A stretch of 64,000 nucleotides of DNA, from contig WAEK01000009.1 in assembly GCA_011634665.1 (NCBI GenBank), forward strand, positions 1,045,501 to 1,109,500. The letters run 5' to 3'. Made by a program: the position numbers and the translations under genes. Numbering within the stretch: the stretch's first letter is position 1; the number at the start of each line of letters is the position of its first letter. Below the pieces are notes generated by a model, which worked only from the letters and a program-made list of their open reading frames with translations, ran no database searches and was not told the DNA's origin. The DNA is from Mortierella sp. BCC40632 (lineage: Eukaryota > Mortierellomycota > Mortierellomycetes > Mortierellales > Mortierellaceae). Shown here piece by piece: positions 1 through 13,074 of this stretch.

Positions 1-2657
1 GCTTTCACGCTCACGACCCGAGAAACTACTTGTGCTCGATCGGTGATGCAAAGTCGGATGTGAAGGGGGAGGAGGAGGCGGACCTGGTCGGTGCATCGCC
101 TGGGATGACGAATCATACATCTCCATATCCATTCCATAACCACCGGAACCTGCTCCATTTCCATGGCCTGAGGCTCCTGCGGTAATACTCCCTGTGCTGC
201 TTCCGTTTGAGGTGGGGGGCAGACTCACAGGCGTGGAGGGACCCTTGGTTGAGAAGGAACTCCAACTGGATTGTCGCTTGAGTGTATTGGGACCATGAAA
301 AGAATTCTCGGAACTGGTCCAACTCAGTGCTCCTTCACTGGGTCGTTTCCGAATTCCTTCAAATCCATCAGCTCGGTCTTCGTTGATATACTCCATTTCT
401 GTTGCACTCCCACCACTGCCTCCTCTGGCGCCACCGTGGTAACCATCATAATATCCTCCACTGACGCCTGCTTTTGGGGACGCAGCCATGCCACCAGAGC
501 GAACAATACTTGACAGTGGGCTCGATGTAGCTCTAGGTGAGTGTGGCCTTGGCTCTCCATCCTCCGTAGAGGAGAGTGTCCAGGATTTAGCCGTAGGATG
601 ACTACCGGACTTTCCACGAAGGCCATGAGTGGATAATGGGTACGGAGGTGGCCTTTCTCGAAGAGAAAGTGGATGTGCAGAAGGGTGTGTGTTTGGATAG
701 TGTGACTGATCTACATGTTCTGCAGTTGGATTCATCTTTCCATAGGGAGGAGGACCGGATGATGTGTTGGACATGGCAGCGAGATCGACTCTGGAGGAAT
801 CCATGGATCCACTCCGACCGACCTGTGCCGCTCGACCAAAGGCCGTCGATGCGTTAACTCCAGGTCCGATCTCTTCCATCGAATCAGCCGAGTTGTTGGA
901 TCCTCTCCGGATAGTATGAAGGCTTGGTTCTGAAGGATGACGATAGAGTGTTCGGGGTGGATAGTCATGTCCCTCAGGTGCTGCATTCATATTTGACTGC
1001 TCATTCTCAGCTCTCGCATGGAGAGGTATCTGACCACGGTTGAGGGGACTGAATGGGAACGACCCGCTAGCAAGAGGTGGCGAGGAGGTCGAAGATCCAT
1101 AGCTCTGACGGAGGTGTTGGGCTGAAGAATGACGAGCAATGGCAGGCCGTGAAGATGACAATGAAGATGGATACCCTTCTATCGATTCTTGCTCTCGGGG
1201 TCCCAGGAGTCTCATCGGCTTTTCCCGAATAAGTGTCCATTCACGTTCTCGTTCTCGTTCTCGCTGATCACGGTGCAGATCTGTTGGAGGCTGCTGCTCA
1301 CGTTCAATTTTTTCCCGATCGAGCAAAGCGCTGGAGGGACCGGATATGGTTGAGGAAGTCAATGGTGTTGTTGTTGTTGTCATTGTCGCTGAGGATGAAG
1401 AGTGTGATACTGGGTACAAATGATGGGGCGATTGCTGGGGCGAGGAAGTGTTCGTTGCCCCAGACTTGGAAGTAAGAATAGCAAGCTGCATTTCTAATTC
1501 CCGATTACGAGCTGTCAGCTGAAAGATTTTACTCTCTGCATGCTGCAGTCGCTCGGCCTTGCGCTCCAGTTCACGGACATAGAGGTCCTTGCGTTGACGG
1601 AATGCTCGCTGGGCGGCTCGATTTTGTTGGGCACGTTTGGAAGTAGAGCTGGTGGCTCTGGCGCCGGTACCGCCTTGACTGACTGCCGCGGAGCCAGAGC
1701 TAGCAGTAGCGGGTGTGGATAAAGATGTAGTCGTGGAGGCGGTAATTGCCGAGACGGATGCTGACTGGGCTCCTATAGTTGATCCTGCGTTGGTAGATGC
1801 TGTCACCGCTGTAGTTACAGACGACAATGGTCCCGTTGTTGTCCCTGTAGCAAATGCCGAGCTCGCGCTGGCATCATGCAATTGAAGTTGTTGTTGTTGT
1901 TGTTGTTGCTGTCGAATTGCCGCATTCAGGTTGGCACGTCCAAGTCCTCCCGAATGAGGCGTGAAAGGGCCGACACCACTGCTCTCTGTCGTGGACCCCG
2001 TCGAGGTACTAATACTACCACTCGCACTTGACAGGTGATGTCGATGCGTGAAGCCTGCATAGGACGATCCAGGTTTATAGTCCATGCTGGACATTGAATC
2101 TGCTCTCGAAAGACTAGACCCGGCTACTGTGGATGGAGCAGAAGAGGATCCTGAATAAAGATCTAGTGTTTGAATTAAACCATTTTGTCCAAAATGAAGA
2201 ATCTCAAGAGGTTAGACAGGCGAAGAGAGTGCTCAAGACTCAAAATGGGGACCCCTGCCTTGGTTTGGTTAAACTTACCTGGCAAACGATGGTGCTCCCC
2301 TGAGGAATATGTTGGTGTACTGCCAAGACCTTGCTGCGGGTTTAGTTGCTGCTGTCTCTGAAACGGATATTGGAACCCTGGGGGTCCCGTGGCCCCGTTG
2401 CTTGCACTGTTTGGTTGCTGCTGCTGCTGTTGCATTGGTGATGATGGCTGCTGGTGTCGGTTTGGATCCGAAGAAAGTGCACGCGCTTGGGGCATGACGC
2501 TCATTAGGCCCAGGCCTGAAGGGTGACGAAGCATGGGTGATCTCCCCTCTGTGTCTGGACGGATGGCTTTGTCTAGCTCACGAAGTGGAGGAAGCGTGAG
2601 CGAAGGTGGAGGAGCGGGTCCCGGTCCAGGGCCTTGGTCAGGTCCTGGGCCAAGCAT
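1..2657 (-). CDS. AP-1-like (PAP1/YAP-type) bZIP transcription factor, C-terminus off the window
   Basis: Two exons read on the minus strand: 2657-2279 (ATG at 2657) and 2150 down to the window edge; the intron 2278-2151 starts GTAAGT and ends TTCAG and keeps the frame. At least 843 residues are encoded with no stop, so the protein continues beyond position 1. At about residues 295-350 there is a basic region, KRAQQNRAAQRAFRQRK, followed by a heptad-repeat zipper (LYVRELERKAERLQ, then further leucines). The NxxAQxxFR core is the signature of fungal AP-1-like factors such as Pap1 and Yap1, which bind DNA as dimers in the nucleus and often control oxidative, drug or metal stress genes. The rest is low complexity: polyQ near residue 70 and before the bZIP, Ser/Thr/Pro/Gly-rich after it. 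No cysteine-rich domain of Yap1 type is visible in the part present. The first in-frame ATG after an upstream stop was taken as start. Family is clear; the target pathway is not. Confidence 0.85.
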
Positions 2658-2881
2658 CTCTGTGTGTGTGTATGGTGACGCCGTGGTGATAGTAATAGCG
2701 AAAGAAGAAGGAGGAGAGAGGACCTGTCCCGAGGGGGACAGTGAGGCGATAGATGGGTGTGAGGTAAAAATGGAGGCGAGAACGCCTAGCTGCAGTCAGA
2801 AGATGAAAGGGGGTTGCAAGGCGTGTATTATATTTGTGAGTGCGTGTGTGGAGAGAAAGAAGAAAGAGAGAAAGAGAGAAA

Positions 2882-2927
<46 letters not shown>

Positions 2928-4539
2928 AAAGGAGCGTCGTGTGCGTGAGATCGCACGATGCAGTGTTGGCGATGGGGGGGAGGGTCTAGCCAACGTCGTT
3001 GCTTTCGCTGCGAATGCCGCTAAGTTGAAAGGGCAACTGGATCGGGAAAAGACCTGTGGTCGGTGCGTTGGTGTCTATCCAGATGGCAGAGTCCCTTTTA
3101 CTAAGCGACACCTAATTGGGGGCAAGAGAGAAGGAGAAAGAAAAAAAAAAAAAAAAAAAAAAGGAGAGGGAAGAAGCGAAAAAACTAGGTGAGTGAGCAA
3201 GAGCAAAGAGGACAACCATCCCATCGGAATGGCATTGGCATTAGCGTTAGCATGACAATGTGCCATGAGGAGATCAAGTGAGAGAGTGAGCGAGTGAGTG
3301 AGATCAAGTGAGAGAGTGAGATAGTGAGAGAGTATGGAATGGACAAACAGGCCTCAGCCCGTGGGCACGGGCATTTCAAAGTCTGCGCCAGGAGGTGGTT
3401 TCCAGGGCAGAGCAGGATTACACCGGAAAATAAAAATAACGTTGCCCCATAGTGAGCGTGAGTGTGTAGTGTGTGTGAGCGTGAAGTGGTCGTGAGAGGT
3501 ACAGGTACAAGAGAAAGAGAATGAGAAAGTGAGAGAGATCGCGATCTGGGGCCGCAGGAGAAGAAGGATCGCCGTCGGACACAGGGTCAAGTGTGTACAC
3601 AACACAGACACGCGTCCCTTTCTGGTTGGCAAATGAGGACATGCGTGAGAGCGAATATGTCCCGAAGGATTGGCCCCATGCCGACCATGTCTCGTAACCC
3701 CCTGGCGCAGTTGCGCCTCCTTAATGCACGAACGAACGAACGAACGAACGAACGGGGTCTCTTCGCGTCTGCACTCTCTGTTGCACGGTCCATTTGGTCC
3801 AGGATGTCAACATGGGGAGTCCTAAACGCCCAATGGCTCATTTCTCTCTTTCTCTCTCTCAGCTCATGATAGTCTGTCTGAAGTCTGTCTGTCTGTCTGT
3901 CTGTCTGTTCTGCCTGTATGTCTTGTCTGTCTGTCTGTTCCCCACCCCTTCTCTTTCTCCTCCTCTGGTCCCTTGCGCCCTGTCTCTTCACCATCCTCGC
4001 ATGATTCCTGCAACAATCAAGGTTAAGGAACCAAAGGAGCAGAAAGGGGTGAGGACACGGAGAAAGAGAGGAAGAGCGAGAGAGCAAGTGGAAAGCACAA
4101 GTGGAGGAGTAGGAGAGAAAGAGGAGAGAAAGAGGAGAGAGAGAGACAGAGAGAGAGAAAGAAAGAGAGAAAGAAATACAGAGAGAAGAAGAAGAAGAAG
4201 AAGAAGAAAAGGGAAAGGGAGAGGAAGAGGAATGTATTCTCATCTTGCATCGGCATTCAACTCCCCATCACTGAATGCTCTAAACAACGGTCTCCATCAT
4301 CCCCTCCCCTCCCCTCCCGAACCCAGCGCGTCGTTACAGGGCCAGGTCAAACTAGAGGCAAAGGAACAAGGAAGAAGCGGCCAATGGAAACGTACCCTTG
4401 AGTTGCATGCGTCCTTGTCAACTTTGGTCAGTTCGCAGTCCTGTGTCTGTCTACTTCGTCTATTCGGCCAATAGAACAAAGGGAGGAGGGGGAGAGAAAG
4501 GGGGGGAGAATCACAAAAGAGAGAGAGAGAGAGAGAAAG

Positions 4540-4570
<31 letters not shown>

Positions 4571-6701
4571 GGAGAGGGAGAGGGAGAGAGATAGAAGAGA
4601 GAAAAGCGGTAGAAGCGAATGGGTCAATGGAATTGGATCTGGAACAGTCAGACAGACGCGATCGCCTTGTCGCGTGGAGTCAAGTAAGTTGAAAGCGAGA
4701 GATGGAGAGTTGGAGAGAGGACTGAAAGGGCGGAGAGAAGGGGGCAAGGTGGTACGTGCTCACCCAGCGGGGTGGCTTGGGAGAGTGCAGATGGTCAGAA
4801 AGGAAGAAGAAAGGAAAAAGAAAAGAAAAAAAAAAAAAGAAAAAAAAAAAAAAAAAAAAAAGTCGCGTCCACGACCAGAAGAAAGCACTGGATGGAGAAG
4901 CACGAGGCAGAGTGCGCGGGGTGGGGGGTGAGAAGGGGAGTTGAAGGAGAAGGCCCGGCAGCCCAGCGGCCACCTCGTCCTTTTTAACCGCAGACTTTGA
5001 ATCTGTGGGCAACTCTCGGATCGAGGTCTCGTTGCTCTTCGCACGAGCACTAACCTCCCTCAGCTCGCCACCTGCTCACCAAAGCGATCCAAGCGTCGCA
5101 AAGTGTTTTATGAAGCCCACGTCGCCGGTACAAGACTCCGTGCCCGGATACGAAGGCCAAAACATCGAAGACCAAGAAGCCAAGGTAAGCACTGTCTGTC
5201 TTTTTTGCAGGGTTGCTGCAACCAAAACGAAATGAGAGGCAGGAATCAGGCAGCGAGAGAAAGAGAATGAAAGAGAGAGAGAGAGAGAGAGAGAGAGGAA
5301 CGAGTTACATGAAATGCGGGGATCAGGGGAGACAGGCGCATGGACCGGCATTGGCATTGAAAAGCATTTTTTTTTTTTTTTTGTTTTGTCTTCAGCCAAC
5401 CGAGGATTGAGACAAAGGACGCGATGGGCTATTATCGACAGAGGAGCGGACGCATTTCCCGCAAGGGACAAAGAGAATGAGACCAAAAAAAAAAAAAAAG
5501 GACCGCTTGTTTTGATGCGCATCGCGCATCTGTAGCCCGCCTTGCGTCTGCAGTCAGGTACAACAGGCACACAGGCACGGTCGCTCGGTCGCTCACTTGC
5601 CCCACCAAGGTCTCAAGGAGAAAAGCTCTTTCTTTTTCTCACTATCTCCATCATCGTTTGCGCCGAATATAGGCGCTGCCTCGCGCGCGCCTCTTTGTTC
5701 GAGGAGTCCGATCAGGCACCATCCATTTTCCTCCACTTCCAATCAAATGCGAGAGAAAGCAACGACCGGCGCTCAATGCTTTTGTCCGCTCCTTATTTTT
5801 TTTTTTTTTTCTGTTTTTGTTATTGTTTTTCCACCGTTTTTGCTCTCGAGGCTATTGACCTCTCATCTCTCTTTTTGTCGTTCTTTTGCACATGTTTCTT
5901 TTTTTTTTTTTTTTTTTTTTGCATTCAGATCTGTCTGCTCCCCTCCCTTTCCCCAGCTTCCACTCAATACCCTCTCTTTTCACATCTCTCTCTCTCTCTC
6001 TCTCTTTTTTTTTTTTTTATGTATGTTTTTTTTTTTTTTTTTTTTTTGCAAATTCATTCTTTCCTTACTAGAAACTTACAGCAGTCCAAAGATGTCCCAG
6101 AGCTGACTGACCAGTCCACAAAAAATAAAAAAAAAACATTATGCAATGCAGACAACGGTTAATGAAGTGTGAGAAGAAGAAGAAGAAGAAGAAGAAGAAG
6201 AAGAAGAAGAAGAAAATAGAATGCAAGGTTAAACAGAGCAATTATGGGAGAAAGGGAAAAGAAAAGAGATCGAAAAAAGAAAAGATCGGCTAATGCCATG
6301 TCATCCTAGAGCACATCCTCCAAGCTGCCAGCGCATAAAATGACAATGATAATAAAATAAAATAAATAAGAAGAAAAAGAACAAGAGGAAAGACCTGCGC
6401 TGAGCGCCCACACTTATTCTGAATGACAAGAAATGAAAACAAAAAACAAAAAAAAAGCCAAGTTGGATGATGACTGCATCCAACCAGCAATAGGAAGGAA
6501 TAATATCAAGAGTAATAAAAGCATGCACTCGAGATAATAGTTCGGGTGTAAAGTCAGCAATTGGGATGAGCTGTATTAACTTGGGGAGAGAGAGAGAGAG
6601 AGAGAGAGTGAGAAAGAGAAAGAGAGAAGAGAGGGGAAAAAGAGAAAGAAAGAAGAGAAAGAGAGAAGAGCAGACAATCAGGCTCCTCTGTCCTCTCTCC
6701 T

Positions 6702-6742
<41 letters not shown>

Positions 6743-9720
6743 TACTACTCATTTTCGAGAACCGTGATGATCAACCGATCTGACCCAGTAATTCCGCTGA
6801 AAAAGGCATTGGACGCGACTCGGCTAGCTAGCGTGTATTGACGTCCCCGGTTGCATGTGTAAGGAAAGCAGAATGGAACCCGGTGGACCGGCCATTGGGT
6901 AGGGACCGGGTTCACTTGGAAAAAAAAAAAACTGCGATGTACGCCTCGATACGAAGCGGGAAAAACAAAAAAGCAAGTAGAACGCGTTCAGCCTCCTTCC
7001 TCCTCCCCTCCCCTCCCTCCCTCTATCCTATCCTATCCTATTCCACTCACTCACAGTTCCTCCTCTCCTAGACAATCGGAATGTCCAATGAGAAGCGTGA
7101 GTAATGAAAGTCAAACTCGTGGGATGCTTATGCAATGCAACACCTATTTTTTTTTCTTTTCTTTTCTTTCCTTCGATATCGCTGTGTTGGGCCCGTTCAG
7201 CTCTTACGACATTTCATTCCCTCTTCTCCCGCTCCGCTCGCTCCCCTCTCCTCTCCCTATCCGCCAGAGTTGCCCAAAACGAGACATGGGATGAGTGGAA
7301 AAAAAAATTCGCCGGTGGGGTTGCGGGTTAGAGGAATGGGAAGGAGATGCGATAAAATGAGGGAAGAGCCTGGTCAAAGGACGATTCGTGTTGCTGTGTT
7401 TCTGTGTGTTGTGTGTGCTGTAGGGGGAGGAGAGGGAAGGGAGAGGGGAAGGGAAAGGTGGAAGGATGTGGAGAGAACCGGGTCTGTGACGCCGGTCTAG
7501 ACGCAAGGGTCTTGTCTTTTGCTTACGGTTGACTGACAAAAAAAGAAAAGAATAATTAAGCGATCTGGGATCGAGGTCCCGGGAGGCAGCTCAGATGATG
7601 AGGTGGATGATGACAGTGAGAGAAAGCGTGGAGGGAGGAGGGACCGTGCAGAAGGGGATGCCGGGGAATGGAGAGCCGCTTGAGGAAGTGGGTTTGTCGA
7701 TTGGAAAAAGGTGTGTTCGTCGAGCGGAAGTGACTAAGCGGGAGAGGTCGAGTAAGGGAAGGAAAAGGGAGATCCGAGTGGGGGGCACAATGTGCGAGGA
7801 AAGAGAAGGAATAGACGGATAAAAAAGAGCAGAGTGGAAATGGAGTGACAGCTGACTCTCACAGGATGCGAGCAAGAGGCAAAGAGCAAAGTCTGGAGGA
7901 GAGACAGATGACAAAGGATGGGTGCAGTGTGGAAGAAAAGAATGTGAGGATGAGTAAGATGGTGGAAACTGGTGTCGAAGGAACAAAAGGAGTGAATAAG
8001 GAAGAAGGCATAAAGTGGCGAGCGTGGAGAGAGGACAGAGAAGAAAGAGTTGGGACGAGAAGGGAGACGAATGCGAATAAAAAGGACAGGAGAAGTAGAG
8101 ACAAGGGTACACAGAATAAAGAAGGGGTGGGGTTCGGACGGGGAGAGAGAAAGAAAGAGAGAGAGAAAGAGAGAAAGAGAGAGAGGGAGAGAGAGAGAGA
8201 AAGGAAGAGAAAGAGGGGCGGAATGGAACGAGTTATCGGCGTCGAAACAACAACAACAAAAAAAAAAAAAAAAAAAAAAAAAGGGCACAGCAACAGTGTA
8301 TTGGTTGGTTGCTCTCGTCATCTGGATGCAGACGCTAATACAGATACGGATGCGACTGTTAATGCACAGAGTCTCCAAAGAACAAGAATGGGCCATGGTC
8401 TGCGTTGAAAGGGACGAATTAGACCATAGCATTATAGCCATCTCCAAGTGCTTCAGTTTTTTTAAGGCGACTTTTCCAAAGGGGACCAACGACGAATGGC
8501 CCACCGCTCGCGGAAATTGTCACTGACTACAAGCACACAAAATCCAGATGCAGGCATTCGCCATGGCCCTTTGGACTCGGATACAGACTCGGACACAGAA
8601 ACGGATGCTCCTTGTACACAGAACACAATTCACTCTCAATGCTCTCAGCTCTGGGAAGACAAAGGCAGGGAGAGGTAAAGAAGAGGAAGGGGGGGGTTAG
8701 AAGACAGAGGGGCAGGGTGGATTGCAGGGCTGGGGGGGAAGGCAAACCCCATCCACACACTTGCAGACACAATGAGCACAAAGAAATAGATCGACGGCAG
8801 AAGGGCGATGCCGCTGGACGGGTGCACGCCGTCATGACCATCAAAACAGAGAAATGGCAACGAGGAAAACGAGGGCACAAAAATGAGATGCGAGGGCTAG
8901 CATAGCACTATACCACTGGCAACATGCACCATATATCCTCCTATCTAATCGATACATCGGCCCCGAGAGCACAGGACAGAGTTTATTGTACAGCCCTCGT
9001 ACTATGGACAGAGTCTGCTTGATTTGAGGTTCATTGGTATCGTTCCTTTATCACTCTCCTAAAGAGTCTCTATCAAAGAAGGACCCTTTTTCCTTCTTTC
9101 TCCTTTGGTTGTGTTCTGTATGCTGTATCGGCTATGCCTCTCTCTTTATTTTTTTTCTCTTTGCAGCTCGCGAATATTGAAAAGGGTCAAAATGATAGGG
9201 CGCCTGGAAGAAAGGAGACAGAAGTGGTTTTTGTAGAGAGAAGTGGCCCGTCCGCTTCAATGACAAATGACAAATGACAAATGCCGGGCAGCCCGATTGG
9301 GTGAATGGGCCATTGATTCTTCTGTTTTTTGTAGCACGTATGCGGCTTTCAGGGAAGGAGACAGAAGTAGGCGAGTAGTGCGACAAAGTCGTTTGCGCGA
9401 TGTTTACGAAATAGGGAGCAGAAGAAGAAAAAAAAATGGAAAAATGCGACAACATTTATAATGTGGTCATTCCTTTCGCCTGCATACGATCATGCTGTCC
9501 CAATGATAAGAATGGGGGAAGAAGGGTTCGTTCCAGTAGTGCCCTGCACCAACAGTCTGCGATGAGGAACAGGGGATGAAGATGATAGTAATAGACGAGA
9601 AAAGGCGAGTAGAGGGACTGGTTAAGCAAGCATTATGCTACCTCCTAATATACACCTGTCAGTGAAGAGAGAGCCGACGAGTAAATGCAACAGGAGGTTA
9701 GGCTGATCATCGTGTTCAGT
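2658..9720. other. Gene-poor low-complexity spacer
   Basis: About 7 kb without a convincing gene. It holds GA/CT stretches (near 2888-2930, 4518-4590, 5275-5297, 6589-6610, 8150-8200), poly-A/T runs of 12-22 bases (3139-3161, 4842-4861, 5369-5382, 5898-5920, 6007-6048, 8259-8282), an ACGA repeat (3727-3754), a GTCT repeat (about 3884-3940), a GAA repeat (6173-6214), and a CT then CA repeat (6708-6741). Open frames here are mostly Lys/Arg/Glu, Ser/Leu or Phe repeats read from these tracts. The part next to 2657 should contain the promoter and 5' leader of the bZIP gene, but no distinct element could be recognised. Confidence 0.6.
5110..5184 (+). CDS. Possible small coding exon (25 codons), function unknown
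   Basis: A 75-base stretch of ordinary complexity inside the low-complexity spacer reads MKPTSPVQDSVPGYEGQNIE and five more codons, ending exactly at AAG followed by GTAAGC, a good splice donor. The nearest acceptor in front of further sequence (TTGCAG at 5212) would leave an intron of only 26 bases, and the next (CTTCAG at about 5396) gives a stop after four codons, so no longer protein can be assembled. It may be the first exon of a gene whose other exons I cannot see, or a chance open stretch. Confidence 0.2.
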
Positions 9721-10422
9721 CTACTGTGCTGCGAAAAGTTCGTTGATTCGTTCGAGAAACACGAGTCCCGAACTAGGGCACGGGCACTTGGCGCAAGGGC
9801 ACAAGCGCAAACAACAATGATGACTCCCCAATTTGAACGGCTGCAGTGTGCCTGACATCTCAGTGCGGGCGGCTATCCTCCTCTGGCTAAACAGCCTTTG
9901 AATTGTCTCTGACGGGAGCTGCACGGCACCATGCACACTACCATTTGGCTTGGCCTTCGTTTTCTTTCTGGTACTCCTTCTTGCTCGCTTAATCGTCACT
10001 CTATTCACAACGGAACAACATGTCTCTGATTCAGAGCCATCTGTACCACCGTCCGCATTAGCGCTTGCAGCGCATTGCCCTTTCCACTTTGACAAGGTAG
10101 TGGACAAATACGCCCATTGAGCCTTTGGCCTTTTCAGTCTTTGGTAGAGATGAATCAGACACCCGGACACTTTTTTATTTCTTTTAATCATTCGATCAGC
10201 CATGCCACTCAGGAGATTATGACTCCTCCTAGCTCCATGGTGCTTTGCTTCACCTTTTGGCCCAACCGAACTGAACAGTGTGCTCTGTGCTCCGTTCCCG
10301 CCCTTGGTGTACATCGTGATGAGGCGCCATATTAAGGTTCCGAACTTTGACACGTTCGTTATTAGTTGATGATCTGAGCTATTTGAGCGCAGATGACCAC
10401 GAACGCGCACCAGCAATGGCAC
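9721..10422 (-). CDS. Hypothetical ORF, 233 codons
   Basis: An uninterrupted minus-strand frame of 233 codons with normal amino-acid variety, unlike the repeat-derived frames around it. It has a basic middle segment (RRSTRKKTKAK near residue 155) and a Cys-rich stretch near the C-terminus (CCLRLCPCAKCPCP). No signal peptide, membrane segment or known motif is recognised. The opposite strand also carries short open frames, and there is no clear splice or promoter signal. It could be a real orphan gene or a chance ORF in a region of higher GC content. Confidence 0.25.
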   Translation of the reverse strand: MPLLVRVRGHLRSNSSDHQLITNVSKFGTLIWRLITMYTKGGNGAQSTLFSSVGPKGEAKHHGARRSHNLLSGMADRMIKRNKKVSGCLIHLYQRLKRPKAQWAYLSTTLSKWKGQCAASANADGGTDGSESETCCSVVNRVTIKRARRSTRKKTKAKPNGSVHGAVQLPSETIQRLFSQRRIAARTEMSGTLQPFKLGSHHCCLRLCPCAKCPCPSSGLVFLERINELFAAQ

Positions 10423-12910
10423 ACGCCCCTTCCCGGACAGATGTGTTATACCCGAGTTCCGCGGAAGATGGACTTGACGCCTGCCCCCAAGCTCTAACTA
10501 AATTTTCCTATTTTCTCGGAAGAAGAGTGGCCTGGAACGAAAATACTAATGAGCGAGCGAGTTGCTGGAGAGGACAGTAACGGATCTCGGACGCGACAGT
10601 TGAGCCCCCCCCTTCCTATCCCCCATCCTTTCTTCTTCCTCCACTAACTGGGCCTTGGCTCCTCCATCGATAGCCTTTTTGTTATTGTTGTTGGGTAGGG
10701 GATGCTGTACAAAAGTGTGGACAAACTCGGCGACGAAGATATTTGTGCGGGAGCCTTTCTTTCCTCTCACTTCCCCTTCCACCTTCACCTCCACCTCACC
10801 CCCCTTCCCTCCCTCTCCTCGAAACCGAACCGTGCCCACGTACTCTCGTCCTTTATGTATGCTGTCTGTTTTTTTTTCTTCCTTCAAATATTAGACTCCG
10901 TCTTTTCATGCTTCTCACTTAAAAGAAAGAGAAAAAATAAAAAAAATAAAAGAGCTGTGTGTGTGTGTGTGTGTGTGTGTGCTCATGCGCACCCGCATGG
11001 ACACCGAAAGCGAGAGACTGTAATTCGAACTCCTCTTCGTCTCTTTTCTCTCTCTCTTTTCCTCCCTTGCAGCGCCTCTTGTACTCTCCTCATCCTATCC
11101 CCCTGAGTCAAGGATGACGAGGAGAGAAGCATGCCTGTGATTCCTTTTTTTTACGTGATATGTGAATGGTTCCCGATACCGCAACTTTTTTTTTTTTTTG
11201 CATAAAAAGATTCCAGTTGTGCGACCCTGTTTGCACCAGTGAGAGTGGAGGATGCAATAGGGAAAGGGGACATCATCTCAAGGAAAGCGAACAAAGAAAA
11301 AAAGTTGGACTAAAAAAAAAAAGTCAGATATTGGGCGGCGATCTTTTCGAAACGATCGCACAAGCGCAATCAGGGAGAAACTGTTGTTGTTATTGTAGCT
11401 GCTGCCTGCTTGCTGCTCATGCTTTTTGTCTCCCTTTTTTTTTTTTTTTGTTCTCTAATATTCCGCGTTCGCGTGCGCGATTTGCATTAATGCATTCTAT
11501 GCACTTTATGCGGGCGTTGTCAGAGAGTGTGCAATGGAGGGGTACGAGGGGCAGAGTACACCCCCTTCTCAATCCAGTCGGCTGGAGTGCAAGGGGGATA
11601 GATGAAAGGGAAAGATGAGAAAGGACATGGAAAGAGCAAAACATACTTGCTCCCAATCCTCTTTTCTCTCTCCATCTTTCACTCTTTCTTTCTTCCACTT
11701 TCCTCCACTTTCTTCCACATTCTACTCCCAGGAGACACCATCCATGAGAATCGACAGTCAACGCGAGAAGAGATTGAGTCAGATTGGATCGAAAGCTAAG
11801 TTGAGTTAAAGTTCTGCCCAAGACAAGTGGCACGTTTCGTTCTCAATTTTCTGTTGTTGTTGACCAGAGCAAAGAAAAGAGAGAGACTTGAGGTGTGAAC
11901 GCGTAGGCGAGGAGCCTTGCTTTGGCTTGCAATAGAGTTTACAAAAAAAATTGAGAGCAAGTCCCCCTCCTGGCGGCTTGACCAGAGAAACCACTATCCA
12001 ATGTATCTATGGTGGGTTTTTTTTTTTTTTTTTTTTTTTTCTTTCTACTTCTTCTTCTACTTGCTTTTGAGCCAACTTTGTCACCAAACCAAGGCTACTT
12101 AGAACTCATATATCCCTAAGACGATAAATATACGATACAACTACCATAATCCCTTTTTTCTACTTTCCATCCTGGCACCTCAGGTAACACACTGGAAAAA
12201 TCGCTCGGTAGTACGACCAGCGGACTTCAACGACATCTACTTTCGACTTTTCCCTAGACATAACAGAGAGCCCCAGTCCGGAGCATAGGTGAAGCGAAAT
12301 CACGAGGGACGATGGGCTGCAAGGAACAGCAAAAGAAAAGGTTCGAAATTATAAGGAAATGCCGTGTAAGAAAAAGAGTAGATGAAGGAGTGGTGAGGGA
12401 CAATATTCGTCCAGGGTTCAAAAGCTACATTACTCAGGATTAAAACTAAAAAGGTCAACGTGGCCTCCTGCAGCGATTGTGGTGTTTGTTTTGCGAGTAT
12501 CTCATGAAGTCAAACTGTACGGGCTTGACAGGATTGGTTGATGATAAGAATATGAGCTAGAGAATAAGAGAGAGGGATATGTGAAAGGAAAAGGCCTAGG
12601 ATCCATACCCTGAGCTCAACTACTTGCTACAAATGCAACGCAACGCAACACAACGCAACGCAACGCAACGCAACGCAACGCAACGCGTAAGACCATTCTC
12701 ACACCCATCGCAACTCTTCTCTTCTCACGTGAGCCATCCTTCCAAAAAGAAATCTCTGAGCAGATTCCGTAGATTTGTTTACGCTTTGGCCAGCCTCATC
12801 TGGCCCTCCTCTCTCCCTCCTGTCCAGGCACAACATTTGCCCCGCATGCTATAACCCTCTCCACAAACAGCGTGGTCTGTTTTGGGGCATGGTGTGGTCA
12901 TAAACAAGCT

Positions 12911-12947
<37 letters not shown>

Positions 12948-13074
12948 GTTTTTTTTTTCTTCTCAACCCCTTTCCCTAGTCTATTCTGCCTTTCTGTCTC
13001 CTTCAAATTCTTGCCGCGCTTTTATTACTCTATCGCTCGCTAATAGTGAGATTATATCATTCGTCATTGTGCTG
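10423..13074. other. Gene-poor spacer with microsatellites
   Basis: No gene was identified. The stretch carries a GT repeat (10958-10980), poly-T runs near 11188, 11438, 12017 and 12909, and a CAACG-type repeat (12635-12687). It probably includes the 3' flank of the kelch gene on the minus strand. Short frames in it are shadows of CT-rich and T-rich tracts. Confidence 0.6.
12635..12687. repeat. (CAACG)n pentanucleotide microsatellite
   Basis: About ten tandem copies of CAACG with one interruption (CAACA). Noncoding context. Confidence 0.9.

Noticed and set aside
3587..4474. Overlapping 218- and 226-codon frames on opposite strands
   Set aside because: Both are Ser/Leu or Arg/Glu repeats made by CT/GA microsatellites.
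4960..5070. tRNA-like stem and loop (GCAGA, CTTTGAA, TCTGT, as for a Gln anticodon)
   Set aside because: No D-arm or T-arm with correct pairing and no B-box at the right distance on either strand.
5185..5210. A 26-base GTAAGC...TTGCAG intron
   Set aside because: Below the minimum workable intron size and gives no useful downstream frame.
12320..12360. GGTTCGA motif suggesting a tRNA B-box
   Set aside because: No A-box or cloverleaf upstream.
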